A DNA stretch of 64,000 bases. It comes from Peronospora farinosa. Lineage: Eukaryota; Oomycota; Peronosporomycetes; Peronosporales; Peronosporaceae. The stretch spans positions 62,001 to 126,000 of the forward strand of contig CANTFK010000769.1 of the NCBI GenBank assembly GCA_947646735.1. The letters run 5' to 3'. Position numbers and translations under genes: made by a program. The notes under the pieces were generated by a model that saw nothing but the letters and a program-made list of their open reading frames with translations, was not told where the DNA came from and searched no databases. Each line of letters opens with the position of its first letter. The stretch's first letter is position 1. Positions 12,447-22,261 of the stretch are shown here, piece by piece.

Positions 12447-13529
12447 ATGGTCCTTAATATGGACTGGAGTGACTTCCCTCACCTCTCCCAACATCATAGG
12501 GAGTTGGCAGAGCATATGGCGCAGGGACTTGGTGAACAAGCCCTGGTCAATCTCTTGCATTGTCCTCCTGAGCAACATGTGGCTCAGTTGGAGCAATTTG
12601 AGGCGTTTGTGCTCGGACAGCGTAGAAACGCGTCCGAGGTAAACAGCCAAGCCACCGATGAGTCCATCACTAAGACTCAGTATGAGCTTAGGCTTGAGCA
12701 GGCACGTAATGAGGCGCTCAACAGGACTGTTGCGACGCTCTCTGCCCGGCCTGCTCAACCGAGGCCCATTCGGATGGACCCTCCGAAGTTCGATGGAACT
12801 AGCCCTCACACGATTGTTCACTGGCTATTAGCAGTGGAGCAATGTGGAGTGGCGCAGCTCATCGAAGACGACACCAGAATGGTGTCGTATGCCATGTCCA
12901 ACTTGCGTGGCAAAGCGTCAGAGTGGTCATACTCTGCGCTGATGGCTAATGCTGATGCATTTCCATCATGGGCGATCTTTAAGGCAAAGATTCGCGCCAT
13001 GTATCAGCCGCCTAACAACGAAGTGTTGCTTATGGCGCGCTTCTTTGGAGCACGACAGGCAAAACGCTCTCTGCAAGAATTTGTGCAGGAGATGCGTTCG
13101 CTGTCGGCGTCCATTAATGGGGAACCGATACCAGAGCGTATCAAGGTGGCCACGTTCATGAATGGACTTAGGCACGACCCATCGCGTCAGGCCCTTTTCA
13201 AAAAGGTGCCAAAGACGATGGAAGAGGGAATTTATATTGACTTAGTTCAGGAGCAATCCTACAACAGCGCCTCGGCGACAGCCTATTACAGGCCGTCGTC
13301 CGAGAGGTCTGATGTCACTCCTATGGAGTTAGGCAATGCAGATGTGATCTGCTACAAGTGCGGCAAGCGAGGCCATATGATGGCTCGCTGCTATGCCAAG
13401 GTAGCTGCTGGTGCTAAGGCAGCCAGCAAAAGGTCGCCCAACCCGAAGGAAGGTGCGAAAAACCAGCGTGCACGACGCACGGGTTTAGCACCTGCCCAAG
13501 ATGGGTCGGGAAATGCGGGAGCGCAGTAG
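12447..13529 (+). CDS. Gag of family 2 (capsid plus CCHC zinc knuckle)
   Basis: 360 codons from ATG 12447; an upstream in-frame GTG exists, but ATG is the simpler start, 59 nt after the LTR. The middle (about residues 110-260) is a retrotransposon capsid domain of the Retrotrans_gag type, seen in DPPKFDGTSP, LRGKASEW and FMNGLRHD. Near residue 300 there is a CCHC zinc knuckle, CYKCGKRGHMMARC, followed by a basic Lys/Arg tail expected to bind RNA. It would form the particle that packages element RNA. It is the only intact sense-strand ORF of the element. Pol continues in the -1 frame after the stop at 13527-13529. Confidence 0.9.
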   Translation: MVLNMDWSDFPHLSQHHRELAEHMAQGLGEQALVNLLHCPPEQHVAQLEQFEAFVLGQRRNASEVNSQATDESITKTQYELRLEQARNEALNRTVATLSARPAQPRPIRMDPPKFDGTSPHTIVHWLLAVEQCGVAQLIEDDTRMVSYAMSNLRGKASEWSYSALMANADAFPSWAIFKAKIRAMYQPPNNEVLLMARFFGARQAKRSLQEFVQEMRSLSASINGEPIPERIKVATFMNGLRHDPSRQALFKKVPKTMEEGIYIDLVQEQSYNSASATAYYRPSSERSDVTPMELGNADVICYKCGKRGHMMARCYAKVAAGAKAASKRSPNPKEGAKNQRARRTGLAPAQDGSGNAGAQ

Positions 13530-14886
13530 GGGCGGGATGCCCTACTGTCGCGGACTCTGAAGCTACCCCTAAGTTTAGAGTGATCGAACAAATGGGTAGC
13601 ATAGTCCCTGAGGTTCCGAAAGGTCGGACCTCAACCCTTTTGGTCTATAGCGCTCGAGTACGAGGCTATGACCAAGTGATGACCCTTCTCGTGGATTCGG
13701 GTGCATCACAAAACTTTGTGAAACTCACGGCTCTAAAAAGAGACCGGCGAGTTATGAGTCGCTTTGCCAGGATGGCAAGCGAGAAGAGGCGATCGTTCGT
13801 TTAGCGAACGGCGCGCTCGTCAAATCGGAGGGAGTTCAAGTTGAACTCGCCTTCAGTTTTAGTGACTTCTCTTGTAAAGAGAAGTTCACAGTGCTAGGTA
13901 TGGAGAGTCCGTATGACCTCATCCTAGGCATGCCTTGGTTGGCTAAACACCAACCATGGATAGACTGGCGTACACGCACAGTCGCTAGCTCTACGCAAGA
14001 CACCGGAAAGGATGTGCTCTTGCGAGAGGCTTATGCGGCTGATGCTGTGTCCAACACAGTCGAGGGTGCGATGACGGTATGTCAATCGACACCAGGAACT
14101 ACCCAGCTCGAAAGGAGTGGTGTAGTTGTGAGTGCACTGGCGGAAAGCCAGGTGACACATATTCCTACCCAGGTCGAAAAGACTGGTGTAGTGAATAAGG
14201 CGATGACAGGTAGTCATGCGTCCAATGGTCCTGCACAGAGCCGAGAGTCTGTGGCAGTTGATGGTGGGCTGACAGCAAGTCAAGCGCCACAAGAACCGGC
14301 ACAGAGCCAAGAGCCTGGTGCGGTTGGAAGGAGTGCGTTAGCTGAGATAGCAACGACACCTTCTTCCAGGTCAAAGGTCGTGGTGACTCGAAGAACGAGC
14401 ACCAGACGTATTAAGACGATCAAGGGCACGTCGAAACGAGTGACCCTTGGATCAGTCTCGGTCCAAGAGGACGGACCTACGAACGAGTTGTTCGAGGCCG
14501 TCGAAGACAAAATGCCGGAGGCATCCTCAGTTGAGGTGCTCCAACTTGTCTTGGCTGCCGAGGAGATAGTAAATCTCTCGGAGATGACGTGGTATCTGTT
14601 CCTGTCCGAATTACAGGAAGGAAAGATACACGAGATAGTCGCACCAGTTCCAGAAGAGAACGTGGTGGACTGTTGCTCTTCATCCACAATGGATGAGAGC
14701 GTCTTGGAGACCGACAAAAAGAAACGGTTCGCTGCTCAAGGCTGGGAAGACTTGAAGGACAGACCGTTTTATGATTTTCTGTGGAAACACCGTGATGGGT
14801 TTCCAGCAGAAGTGCCGAGCCGCCTACCGGCCGATAGGGCATCAGGCACGAAATTGACCTGGAGCCTGGCACCAAGTATTGTGTGA
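13530..14886 (+). pseudogene. Protease region of family 2 pol (frameshifted)
   Basis: The first piece (about 13530-13804) holds the catalytic motif LLVDSGASQNF of a clan-AA aspartic protease, which would cleave the polyprotein as a dimer. A frame change near 13800 leads to 13891-14886, which starts with the protease C-terminal signature YDLILGMPWLAKHQPWIDW and continues into a long Ser/Thr/Glu-rich linker ahead of RT. Both halves are needed for a working enzyme, so this copy is broken here. Confidence 0.85.
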
Positions 14887-16697
14887 CCAGGCAATGGCCG
14901 TTGCCGAAGGAACAAGTCGATTACATCGATGAGTTCTTTGACAAGCGAGCTAAGGCGGGACATGTACGTGAGAGCAAGTCGCCTCACTGCAGCCCGACCT
15001 TCTGTGTGCGTAAAGCAACAGGTGGATGGCGCGTGGTTCACGCTTATAATAAGCTGAACACGGCCACCATTCCAGCTCAAACGCCGATCCCGCAGAAAGA
15101 TGTTTTGTTGAATTCCATGGGAAAGTCAACTATCTTTTCCGCGTTGGATCTGAAGGATGGCTACTATCAGGTTCTCATGAGAGATACCGATGTAGCCAAA
15201 ACGGCAGTAAGCACCCCAAGCGGTATGCTATGGGAGTGGCTTGTGATGCCACAAGGGTTGAAAAATGCTCCGGCAACATTCAACCGAGTAGTGGCTCACG
15301 TGATGCGTCAGCACCGTGTCTACGCGCCCCATTACTTTGACGATGTATTCGTGCATAGTAAGGCGGAGGACGGTCTGAGCGCGATAGAGTCGCACAAGCG
15401 TCATTTAGACGCTGTGTTGCAGACTCTGGGTGACGCTCAATTATATGTGAACTTGCAAAAGTGCGTAATAGGGTTCCCCGAGATACCTGTACTGGGCTGC
15501 ATCGTAGGTGCACATGGTGTACGAGCAGACCCAGAAAAGGTAAAGGCTGTAAAGGAATGGCCAGTCCCACGACATGTGAAGGATCTGCGCCAATTCCTTG
15601 GGCTCGCTAATTACTTGCATAAGTACAGCAAGAATTATGCGGAGCAGACCAAGCCATTGTCTGACCTTTTGAATAAGGATACAGAATGGACTTGGTCAAA
15701 GGAACAAGAAGATTCGTTTACTTCAGTGAAGCAATCTCTTGTAGAGGCACCGGTCTTGGCATTGCCAGACGCGGATAAGCCCTTTAGCGTCGTCTGCGAT
15801 GCAAGCAATTTTGCAATCGGCAGCGCGCTCATGCAGAAGGATGACGACGGCGTTGACCGTGTCATTTCTTATCAGTCTCGGCTTTTAAAAGCTGCCGAGC
15901 TGAATTACCCTGTGCATGACAAGGAGCTACTTTCAATTAAGTATGCCCTTGTGAAGTTTCGGGTGCACCTCTTGGGCACCGAACCTTTTGTGGTTTATAC
16001 GGATCACGCATCACTGCGGATCGCTATAAATTCACCGCACCTCTCGCCGAGGATGGCAAGATGGCTAACATTATTCTCTGAATTTAATTTCAAAGTTGAA
16101 TATAAGCCGGGTAAGTCGAATGTCTTGGTTGACGCGTTATCGCGCAGACCAGACTTCGAGGCAAGACACCAAGATAGTGTGTCTCGTGCGAAAGCACAAG
16201 TTGAGTCGTCAACATTGGCAGCCATGAAAGTATACCATGTGACGAGCTCAATGGCCTCCGATATCAAGGAGTGTTACAGGCAGGACGAACATTGTCGCCT
16301 GCTGTTGGATCATTTTGTTGGACGAAAGGTTACCCTTCCGTCGCACCTCAAAGCGAAGCTAAATCGCTTTAGTTACAGTGATGGCCTGTTATGGCATCAA
16401 CTGTCACCCTGTGATCCCTTAAGAATCTATGTCCCTCATGACACAGATCTCAAGCTGATGATGCTTCACGAGTGCCATGATGCGCCATCTAGTGGGCATC
16501 TGGGCCGTGAAAAGAGTGTCAGAGGAATTTTGGTGGCCCCACCTATATCGGTGGGTGGCCAACTATATTCGCTCTTGCGAAGATTATCAGCGCATAAAGC
16601 CTGCACCTTCAAACAGTGCGCCACTAAAGCCACTGTCGATTCCAACGGATTGTTGGAAGTCGGTCAGTTTGGACTTCATGTTTGGCTTACCGCCTGA
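14883..16697 (+). CDS. Reverse transcriptase and RNase H of family 2 (fragment of pol)
   Basis: A 604-codon ORF. Residues about 35-235 are the RT, with FALDLKDGYYQ-type and WLVMPQGLKNAPATF motifs and the catalytic YFDD near residue 155. Residues about 300-430 are Ty3-type RNase H (VVCDASNFAIGSAL, YTDH, LVDALSR). The start of the integrase zinc-binding domain follows (HECHDAPSSGHLGREK). After about 16522 this frame no longer matches the family; the integrase continues in the +1 frame (16477-17538). RT and RNase H look intact, but no start codon links them to gag. Confidence 0.88.
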   Translation: MTRQWPLPKEQVDYIDEFFDKRAKAGHVRESKSPHCSPTFCVRKATGGWRVVHAYNKLNTATIPAQTPIPQKDVLLNSMGKSTIFSALDLKDGYYQVLMRDTDVAKTAVSTPSGMLWEWLVMPQGLKNAPATFNRVVAHVMRQHRVYAPHYFDDVFVHSKAEDGLSAIESHKRHLDAVLQTLGDAQLYVNLQKCVIGFPEIPVLGCIVGAHGVRADPEKVKAVKEWPVPRHVKDLRQFLGLANYLHKYSKNYAEQTKPLSDLLNKDTEWTWSKEQEDSFTSVKQSLVEAPVLALPDADKPFSVVCDASNFAIGSALMQKDDDGVDRVISYQSRLLKAAELNYPVHDKELLSIKYALVKFRVHLLGTEPFVVYTDHASLRIAINSPHLSPRMARWLTLFSEFNFKVEYKPGKSNVLVDALSRRPDFEARHQDSVSRAKAQVESSTLAAMKVYHVTSSMASDIKECYRQDEHCRLLLDHFVGRKVTLPSHLKAKLNRFSYSDGLLWHQLSPCDPLRIYVPHDTDLKLMMLHECHDAPSSGHLGREKSVRGILVAPPISVGGQLYSLLRRLSAHKACTFKQCATKATVDSNGLLEVGQFGLHVWLTA

Positions 16698-17538
16698 CCA
16701 TAAAGACAGGACGGGGCTCGTCGTCTTTGTAGACAGACTGAGCAAGATGGTGCATTTGGCACCATGTAGCACCAAGATCTCAGGAAAAGAGGCTGCCCTC
16801 TTGTTTCTGGATCACGTGTATCGACTACACGGGATGCCCGAGTCCATAGTATCGGACCGGGATCCGCGTTTTACGTCGGGTTTTTGGCGACATGTGTTCG
16901 AGCTGCTGGGTTGCAAGCTTCACATGTCAACCGCCGATCATCCCCAGACCGATGGCCAAACCGAACGGGCCAATCGAGTCGTGGCGGATGTGTTGCGTAC
17001 AATAGCGACTCCTAAAGAATGGAGCAAGCAATTGCCATTCGTGGAGTTCGCTATCAATAACAGTGTTCACGCCAGTACGGGTGAACCACCGTTTTACATT
17101 AACGGACTGCGTCATCCTCGAACGCCAGTCTCGTTTGTACGCAGCCCGAGTCTTAGTGGGGGAGGGCCCCTCACTTCGCTCGGTGCGAATGCCAAAGAGG
17201 GCCAAGGTTGCCCTAGTGACACTGCTAATTTAGCAGTGGTCACGACACCTATAGGTGTCACAAAGGAGGCACGGCAAGTAATGCCAGTGCTCCAAGACGA
17301 TGACACTATAGTGTTGTCAACAGCGTCGACCCATGAACGACCTCTTGGAGGCGTCATAGGCGAGCTGGATGCTAAAAGCGTGATCGAAGCTCAGCGCTTT
17401 GTGGATGAGCGATTAGCCATCACACGTAAAGTCCGTGACGCGATGGCAAGCGCACAGGACAAGCAAAAACAATATGCAGACCAGCATGGTCGCAAAAACA
17501 ATGAACACTTTAGTGTGGGGGGGACAAAGTGCTATTAA
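16477..17538 (+). pseudogene. Integrase of family 2 (fragment between two frameshifts)
   Basis: Homology to Ty3 integrases starts about 16522 (FWWPHLYRWVANYIRSC) and runs through the catalytic core: first Asp in SLDFMFGL, second Asp in SDRDPRF, Glu in TDGQTERAN, so the D-D-E triad is complete. The frame ends at 17538 because of a run of seven G at 17517-17523. The related relic near 27670 has six G there and stays open into the C-terminal domain. The enzyme inserts element cDNA into the genome. Confidence 0.88.
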
Positions 17539-18332
17539 GTACTGTTACCCTACCTAAACATGCAATTTCTGTACTACCTGGTGGTACTACTAAGCTATTG
17601 CCCCGGTTCATTGGGCCCTTTACAGTGGTTGAAGAAGTTGGAGACCTAAATTATAGGCTCGCTCTCCCACCGTATATGAAGACGCACCCCGTATTTTACG
17701 TGGGTCGTCTGAAACGGTATGTTGATCCAGACGAGATCACATATCCGCATCGGTCTAACGAGACCGATGGTGACGCCGACTGTGAGTCGAGCGTCGCGAC
17801 CGATCAGGCGACGAGGAAGCCGAGAGGCTCCCCGTGTATGAACGAGGCGATAGAGGACTCGGTGATTGAGGAGGACTCCGCGCTTGACGCGGGTCTCTCA
17901 TCACCAGTCGCTCTAAGATGTCCAAACGGGTCTTCAGGCGGTCATACCCCTGACGGTCTCTCGTCCTCACATCGCGCAGATCCAAAGTCAGTCGCGAGAC
18001 TTGACTCTCGAGATCTGTCACCTGTCTCTTCAGCGCAGCAGACTCAGCCTGCGACTGAACAGCAGCAGGTTAGGCAGCCGCGAGTAGGTGGGCGTAATCG
18101 CCACTCCTATCGGGCGCCACCTGTGTTGGTGGACACGGATGGGAACACGCGCTTCCTTGTTGGAAGGCTGTTGGCCCACCGTTTTGTGAAGCGAAAGCTT
18201 CGAATCCTTGTCCAGTGGAAGGGTTACCAAACGAGCTTTGACTCGTGGGAGCCTGTGGACGCTTTGCGTGTTGACGTGCCTGGGCTGGTGACTGCTTATG
18301 TGAAGCAGCACCAGCTGTCTTCTTTCTGCTAG
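17529..18332 (+). CDS. Integrase C-terminal domain and chromodomain of family 2 (fragment of pol)
   Basis: 267 codons. The start (LLSTVTLPKHA, FIGPFTVVEEVGDLNYRLALP, HPVFYVGRLK) is the GPY/F integrase C-terminal module. After a low-complexity linker, residues about 205-250 form a chromodomain: FLVGRLLAHRF, ILVQWKGY, SFDSWEPVDAL. Chromodomains steer integration towards particular chromatin. The linker and chromodomain region is overlapped on the other strand by the antisense reading frame 17755-19190. A one-base difference upstream separates it from the integrase core. Confidence 0.87.
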   Translation: MLLSTVTLPKHAISVLPGGTTKLLPRFIGPFTVVEEVGDLNYRLALPPYMKTHPVFYVGRLKRYVDPDEITYPHRSNETDGDADCESSVATDQATRKPRGSPCMNEAIEDSVIEEDSALDAGLSSPVALRCPNGSSGGHTPDGLSSSHRADPKSVARLDSRDLSPVSSAQQTQPATEQQQVRQPRVGGRNRHSYRAPPVLVDTDGNTRFLVGRLLAHRFVKRKLRILVQWKGYQTSFDSWEPVDALRVDVPGLVTAYVKQHQLSSFC

Positions 18333-19190
18333 GTCCGGAAGGACTAGCAGAAGAAGCGTGGCGAGAATTAATTGGGGGTCGCTTACCGCCCATAATTTCA
18401 TGCGCACGCTTCATGGAGAAGCTGATTCGCTGCGACCGCTGTTTAGTTGCATCTTCATGCAAGGTAACACGGCGCCGAAGTTCAGCTTCATAGTCGTCGG
18501 CTGTTTCGTTAGAACGCAGCACGACTGAAATTGGGAAAGCACGACCAAGTGCTTTGCCTTGCTTTATCCACAAAGGAAAGACGCTATAGAATCTATGAGC
18601 GTCTATAGTGGCACGCTGCAAAAGCGCTGCGCTAGACCCATCCGAGTTCATCCACTCAGACGGAGGTGGCATTGGTGGCAAGCCACCACTCACGTAGCCG
18701 CCCTCGCGACGGCGGGCTAGTGAGGCCGAAGGTGTACTTGGTGAAGCTTTAAGCTCACACTCACCTGAGTCTGACTCTCCATTATGGATTGTCAAGACAT
18801 CAGCCTGAGAAGTAACATCTGACTGAGTCGCGACTACTCCTTTCGAAGTAGCGTGCTCAGTCATAGTCGCTGCGCTCGTAGGCGCAGACGACGAGGCTTT
18901 ACCTTCGCTTGTAGGAAGCATAGATGCTTCCTCAAGGACGGGTGCCTCAACTGATGGGGACATATGTCCCATCAATGCGCTTTGCTCATCTCCACTTTGG
19001 GGTGATGGCAGTGGTGTAGTTCTCATTGTAGTCTACAATGAGAGATGGATCTTCATCCACATTATCGTGAGACCCCAGTGACTGACGCACTTTGCGACGG
19101 CTGCGATAAATCGCGGCGCGTGCGCTTAGTGCTGGACTGCATGGGTGCCTTTGCAGGCGACCCATCAGCCTTACCACGTTTCGGTGGCAT
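17755..19190 (-). pseudogene. Antisense reading frame of family 2 with basic N-terminus and coiled coil
   Basis: From ATG 19190 the minus strand reads a Lys/Arg-rich start (MPPKRGKADGSPAK). After a frame change near 19050 it joins an open 318-codon frame (19026-18070). A single TAA at 18070-18072 is followed, still in frame, by about 104 codons (to 17755) that form a heptad-type coiled coil (LKRQVTDLESQVSRL, LKTRLDILERL) and an Arg/Ser tail. The diverged relic at 27.8-28.5 kb keeps the MPPK start, the LPSPQ segment and the coiled coil, and has TAT (Tyr) in place of the TAA. No homology recognised. It runs opposite to gag-pol and overlaps the chromodomain coding region. Whether it is expressed is unknown. 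Confidence 0.55.
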
Positions 19191-19283
19191 GAGAATTGAG
19201 CAGACTAAAGCGGCGCGTTTATAAAACGGCTCGCAAGTCACTCTGTCTCCTAGGCGATGTTTTACAAGATGTAAAAATCGTTT

Positions 19284-19297
19284 TAAAAGGGGGATGG
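19284..19297 (+). other. Polypurine tract of family 2
   Basis: AAAAGGGGGATGG lies immediately before TGTAAC of the 3' LTR, the expected position for priming plus-strand DNA synthesis. Confidence 0.8.
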
Positions 19298-19898
19298 TGT
19301 AACGGGCTCAACGTTACACGTACCCGTTAAGTATGCGATACTTAACGGGCAGGTCTTAGAAGGTACGTAAGTACTTAAGCCCTGTCGCTCGGGTGAGACA
19401 CACCATGTGTCACACCCTTGCGTATGTGATATACTCTAGATGTATTCACATTGATGGGGATGACGCCCAGCTGGGACTAGGCGTCATCAAATGACGACAT
19501 TCAGTTACGTCATTGAGCGAGCTTAAATATATTTAAGCTCGCACGTTGGGATGCGCACCTATAGAGATGGCACCCATCATTACATATTAACCAATCAGTA
19601 GTTAAACATATATTTAGTTATAATTAATTAAATATATCTCAGTCTTGAATTTCCTTAAACAGAAACACCACGCACGAGAAGTTGGAAGACTTCTGCGTGA
19701 CGTCGGTGTTCTAAGTGTTAAGAAATTCGTTGCACTCTCGCTTAAGCGAGAGGCAACTGGTGGTACGACTGCTTAAGCAGTCGACCAACCTCCCAACCAC
19801 CCTCGCACGCGAAGGTAAGACGGTATAACCGCTTCCTCGCTTGTGCATAAGGTGTGTGCTCGTAGTACGAGGCAACTTTATAGAAGTGCCCGTCTACA
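19298..19898 (+). repeat. 3' LTR of family 2
   Basis: 601 bp, TGTAACGGG to GTCTACA, followed by the GTAAC duplication at 19899-19903. About 2.7 percent different from the 5' LTR by eye count, which implies an insertion that is not brand new. Confidence 0.93.
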
Positions 19899-20213
19899 GT
19901 AACAGCGAGGATGAGGACGAAAGGTACAAGGCTACCCACCGCAAGGAGGGCAAGTCTATGCAGATACAGAACTACCTACCACCACCAAGGATACAGTACA
20001 TTCACGCGAGGGTGAGACAACGAGTGAGTCCAGCAATGGCCTGATGGATACGTGCAAGATTCCTGAAATAATTACTAGTGAACGTAGGGAAGTTTTGGAT
20101 GCAAAGCTAGAGGATGTACAAGAGGCGCGATAACGAAGGAAGGCCACTAAAAATGGTCTTGCGCCAGTCAACAGAGCGCCGATACCTGTCGTGGCTTGAG
20201 GGGTACCTTGTGA

Positions 20214-20667
20214 ATGCTGCACTCCAAGAAAATAGCGAAAGTATTACAGCGAGACATAGATGGCGAGCAAAATGAGACCAAGATTCCCAGAAGCTTTACT
20301 GAAGCGATGAAGACGCCGCAAAAAGACGAGTGGTATGCTGGTATAAAGAACGAGGTGAACGCCATGTTTCTAAAGGAGTACTGGTTCCGATTGATGAAAC
20401 AGAAGCCCCAACGAAATTAGGATTAATGTGGAGATTCCACGTGAAGACTGATGACCAAGAATTCATTACTCGATTTTGTTTAAATTTGTAGGATTAGGAA
20501 ACCATCAGCAGCCAGGAATTGACAACGTGGAATCGTTTTCGCCTGTCGCACGGATTGTTACCTTTCGAGTGTTGGTGGCGCTAGCCACAATACTCGGACT
20601 GGTTTCATATCAAGGAAATGTACAAACAGCATACTTGAATGCGGATCAAAGATCAGCTTCATTATAG
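20214..20667 (+). pseudogene. Ty1/Copia reverse-transcriptase relic
   Basis: Across frames the plus strand gives the Copia RT start: EAMKTPQKDEWYAGIKNEVNAM, then LGNHQQPGIDN-ESFSPVARIVTFRVLVALA (20495-20590), then YQGNVQTAYLNAD (20603-20645). These correspond to the conserved segments around FAPVAR and VKSAFLNG of Copia RT. It stops abruptly at about 20650-20670, where minus-strand Copia gag begins. Confidence 0.8.
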
Positions 20668-20673
20668 GACAGT

Positions 20674-21493
20674 CTCTCATGCGGTGTCCAGGCTTATGAC
20701 AATTAAAGCAGTTTCCACGCTGCTTATCCGCCTGTGACGTCGTACTTTGGGGTACTTTGTCGGCGGATATTAGCTTTCTCGCGCCGATGTGTGATCTTGC
20801 ACAGATAACATTTTGCCAATTCTTGGACATTTGACTGTCTCCATTGTCCGGCACATTTCCAATGACACCATGGGCACCAAGCTTCCGATCACACTTGTTA
20901 AATTTATCCATTCGCAAAATCTGATCTTTTCACTTTTGCAGAAGTGTCCACCTTGTCGTCCCCGCTTTCAATCATGCCTCTCAGACGATCATAGCGCGCA
21001 TTCGCCGGCAACGATCGAATTCACACCTGCGTAAAGATCGGGTCCCGAATACCTGCGTTCACAGTAACCAATTGATCTTTAATCATGAACATGCTTTTGA
21101 TCAATTATATGCGTGTGATCAGTAAAAGCCCAAGGATACGACCGCGGTAAAAGATAATTTTTGGCTTGTTCTCGTTGCAGCATTAGTCTTTCCCTCGTAA
21201 AGGTCTTTTAAGTATTTCCACATCTCGGTGCCGATTGATTTCGTTATCACACGCTGCCCCAACTCCATTGATAGAGAAGCAAGAATAAGCTGCTTGATCG
21301 TTACTTGTGCCTCTCGAAACGCTTTCACTTCGTTTGCACTTGCATTACCTACGAGAATCTTGTTTCCCGTAGCATAATCCAACACATCCTTCTCCTCAAA
21401 GGTCAGTTTCATCATCCCTTTGTAGTACGCCCAGGATTGCCCATGCCATCCTACAGGTCGTCCGTTGTTGTTCAGCTCTACCTTGTTTGACAT
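20674..21493 (-). pseudogene. Ty1/Copia gag relic
   Basis: From ATG 21493 the minus strand reads a Copia-type gag N-terminus (WHGQSWAYYKGMMKLTF, WKYLKDLYEGK). Further on, in another frame, there is a CCHC zinc knuckle CFNCHKPGHRMRDC at about 20745-20700. Frame is lost near 21119. The relic abuts the plus-strand RT relic tail to tail, so the locus is a rearranged Copia remnant. Confidence 0.8.
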
Positions 21494-21562
21494 GTTATCC
21501 CAGCTCTTAGGTAGGTTTACGTTTGTCCTTCCTGACAAACGTAGTCTTTCTCGCACACACAA

Positions 21563-22250
21563 ACACTTACAGCCTTAGCCCGTAAATGCGTCGCCGTTTC
21601 TTGGTTATGCTTAAGCCTTGGTCAGGCTTGGGCTTATAACCCTGTTGCAATCTCTCTTTATTGCACTCTCTCTGTAGCGTCCAGCTATGCTAAATATATA
21701 GATATATCTCTTGACACTCGAAGATATATATTACTTAGCTTAGCTTTTTCTGGCTACTGACGACTTGCCTTGCACTTTACTGACGACTTGTCTTGCACTT
21801 TTCACTTTTCTAACTGAGCTTTCATGTATGCGGCTGCAGCGAACCTGCGAACCACCACCTTGTCACCAACGTTTGTCGACTCGTCCCGTTCTGATCTCCA
21901 CCGTTTCCCTTCTCCATTGTTTCCACGTTTCACCATCGGCATCGGTAAACGGACGTGAGATGTTCCAACGGCTCCAACTTAAGAACATATCACAACACAG
22001 ACGAGTCCAGGCTGGCTTGTCTGGTCGGCTTCGCAGAGCTTATAGCAACCATCGTTGATTCTTAGACCTATATAGTTTACGCTTATCCAACAAGCCCGCT
22101 ACGAACCGATTACATTGAGGTTGGCATCACAAAGTACGCTTAAACCACAAAGTCACCGGACCAATTATAATTTCGTACGTAATATCACGTTAGCTAACCA
22201 TCTTCAGGTACCATAGGGCACGAATATCAGCTTGCTGTAATTATGCAAAA
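21563..22250. other. Intergenic region upstream of the WY effector-like gene
   Basis: No gene recognised. An imperfect 23-bp tandem duplication (ACTGACGACTTGCCTTGCAC and a one-base variant) lies at 21756-21801. The TATATA-rich stretch at 21690-21735 could be part of an old LTR. Confidence 0.5.
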
Positions 22251-22261
22251 TTTTGCTAGCA

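Larger units (their letters stand above)
11787..19898 (+). mobile_element. Complete chromodomain Ty3/Gypsy LTR retrotransposon, family 2
   Basis: An 8112-bp element bounded by 601-bp LTRs (11787-12387 and 19298-19898) and by a 5-bp direct repeat GTAAC at 11782-11786 and 19899-19903. Order: gag, protease, RT, RNase H, integrase, chromodomain, which is the Ty3/Gypsy order. A polypurine tract precedes the 3' LTR. Pol is broken by several frameshifts, so this copy cannot act alone. An antisense reading frame covers 17755-19190. Confidence 0.95.
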
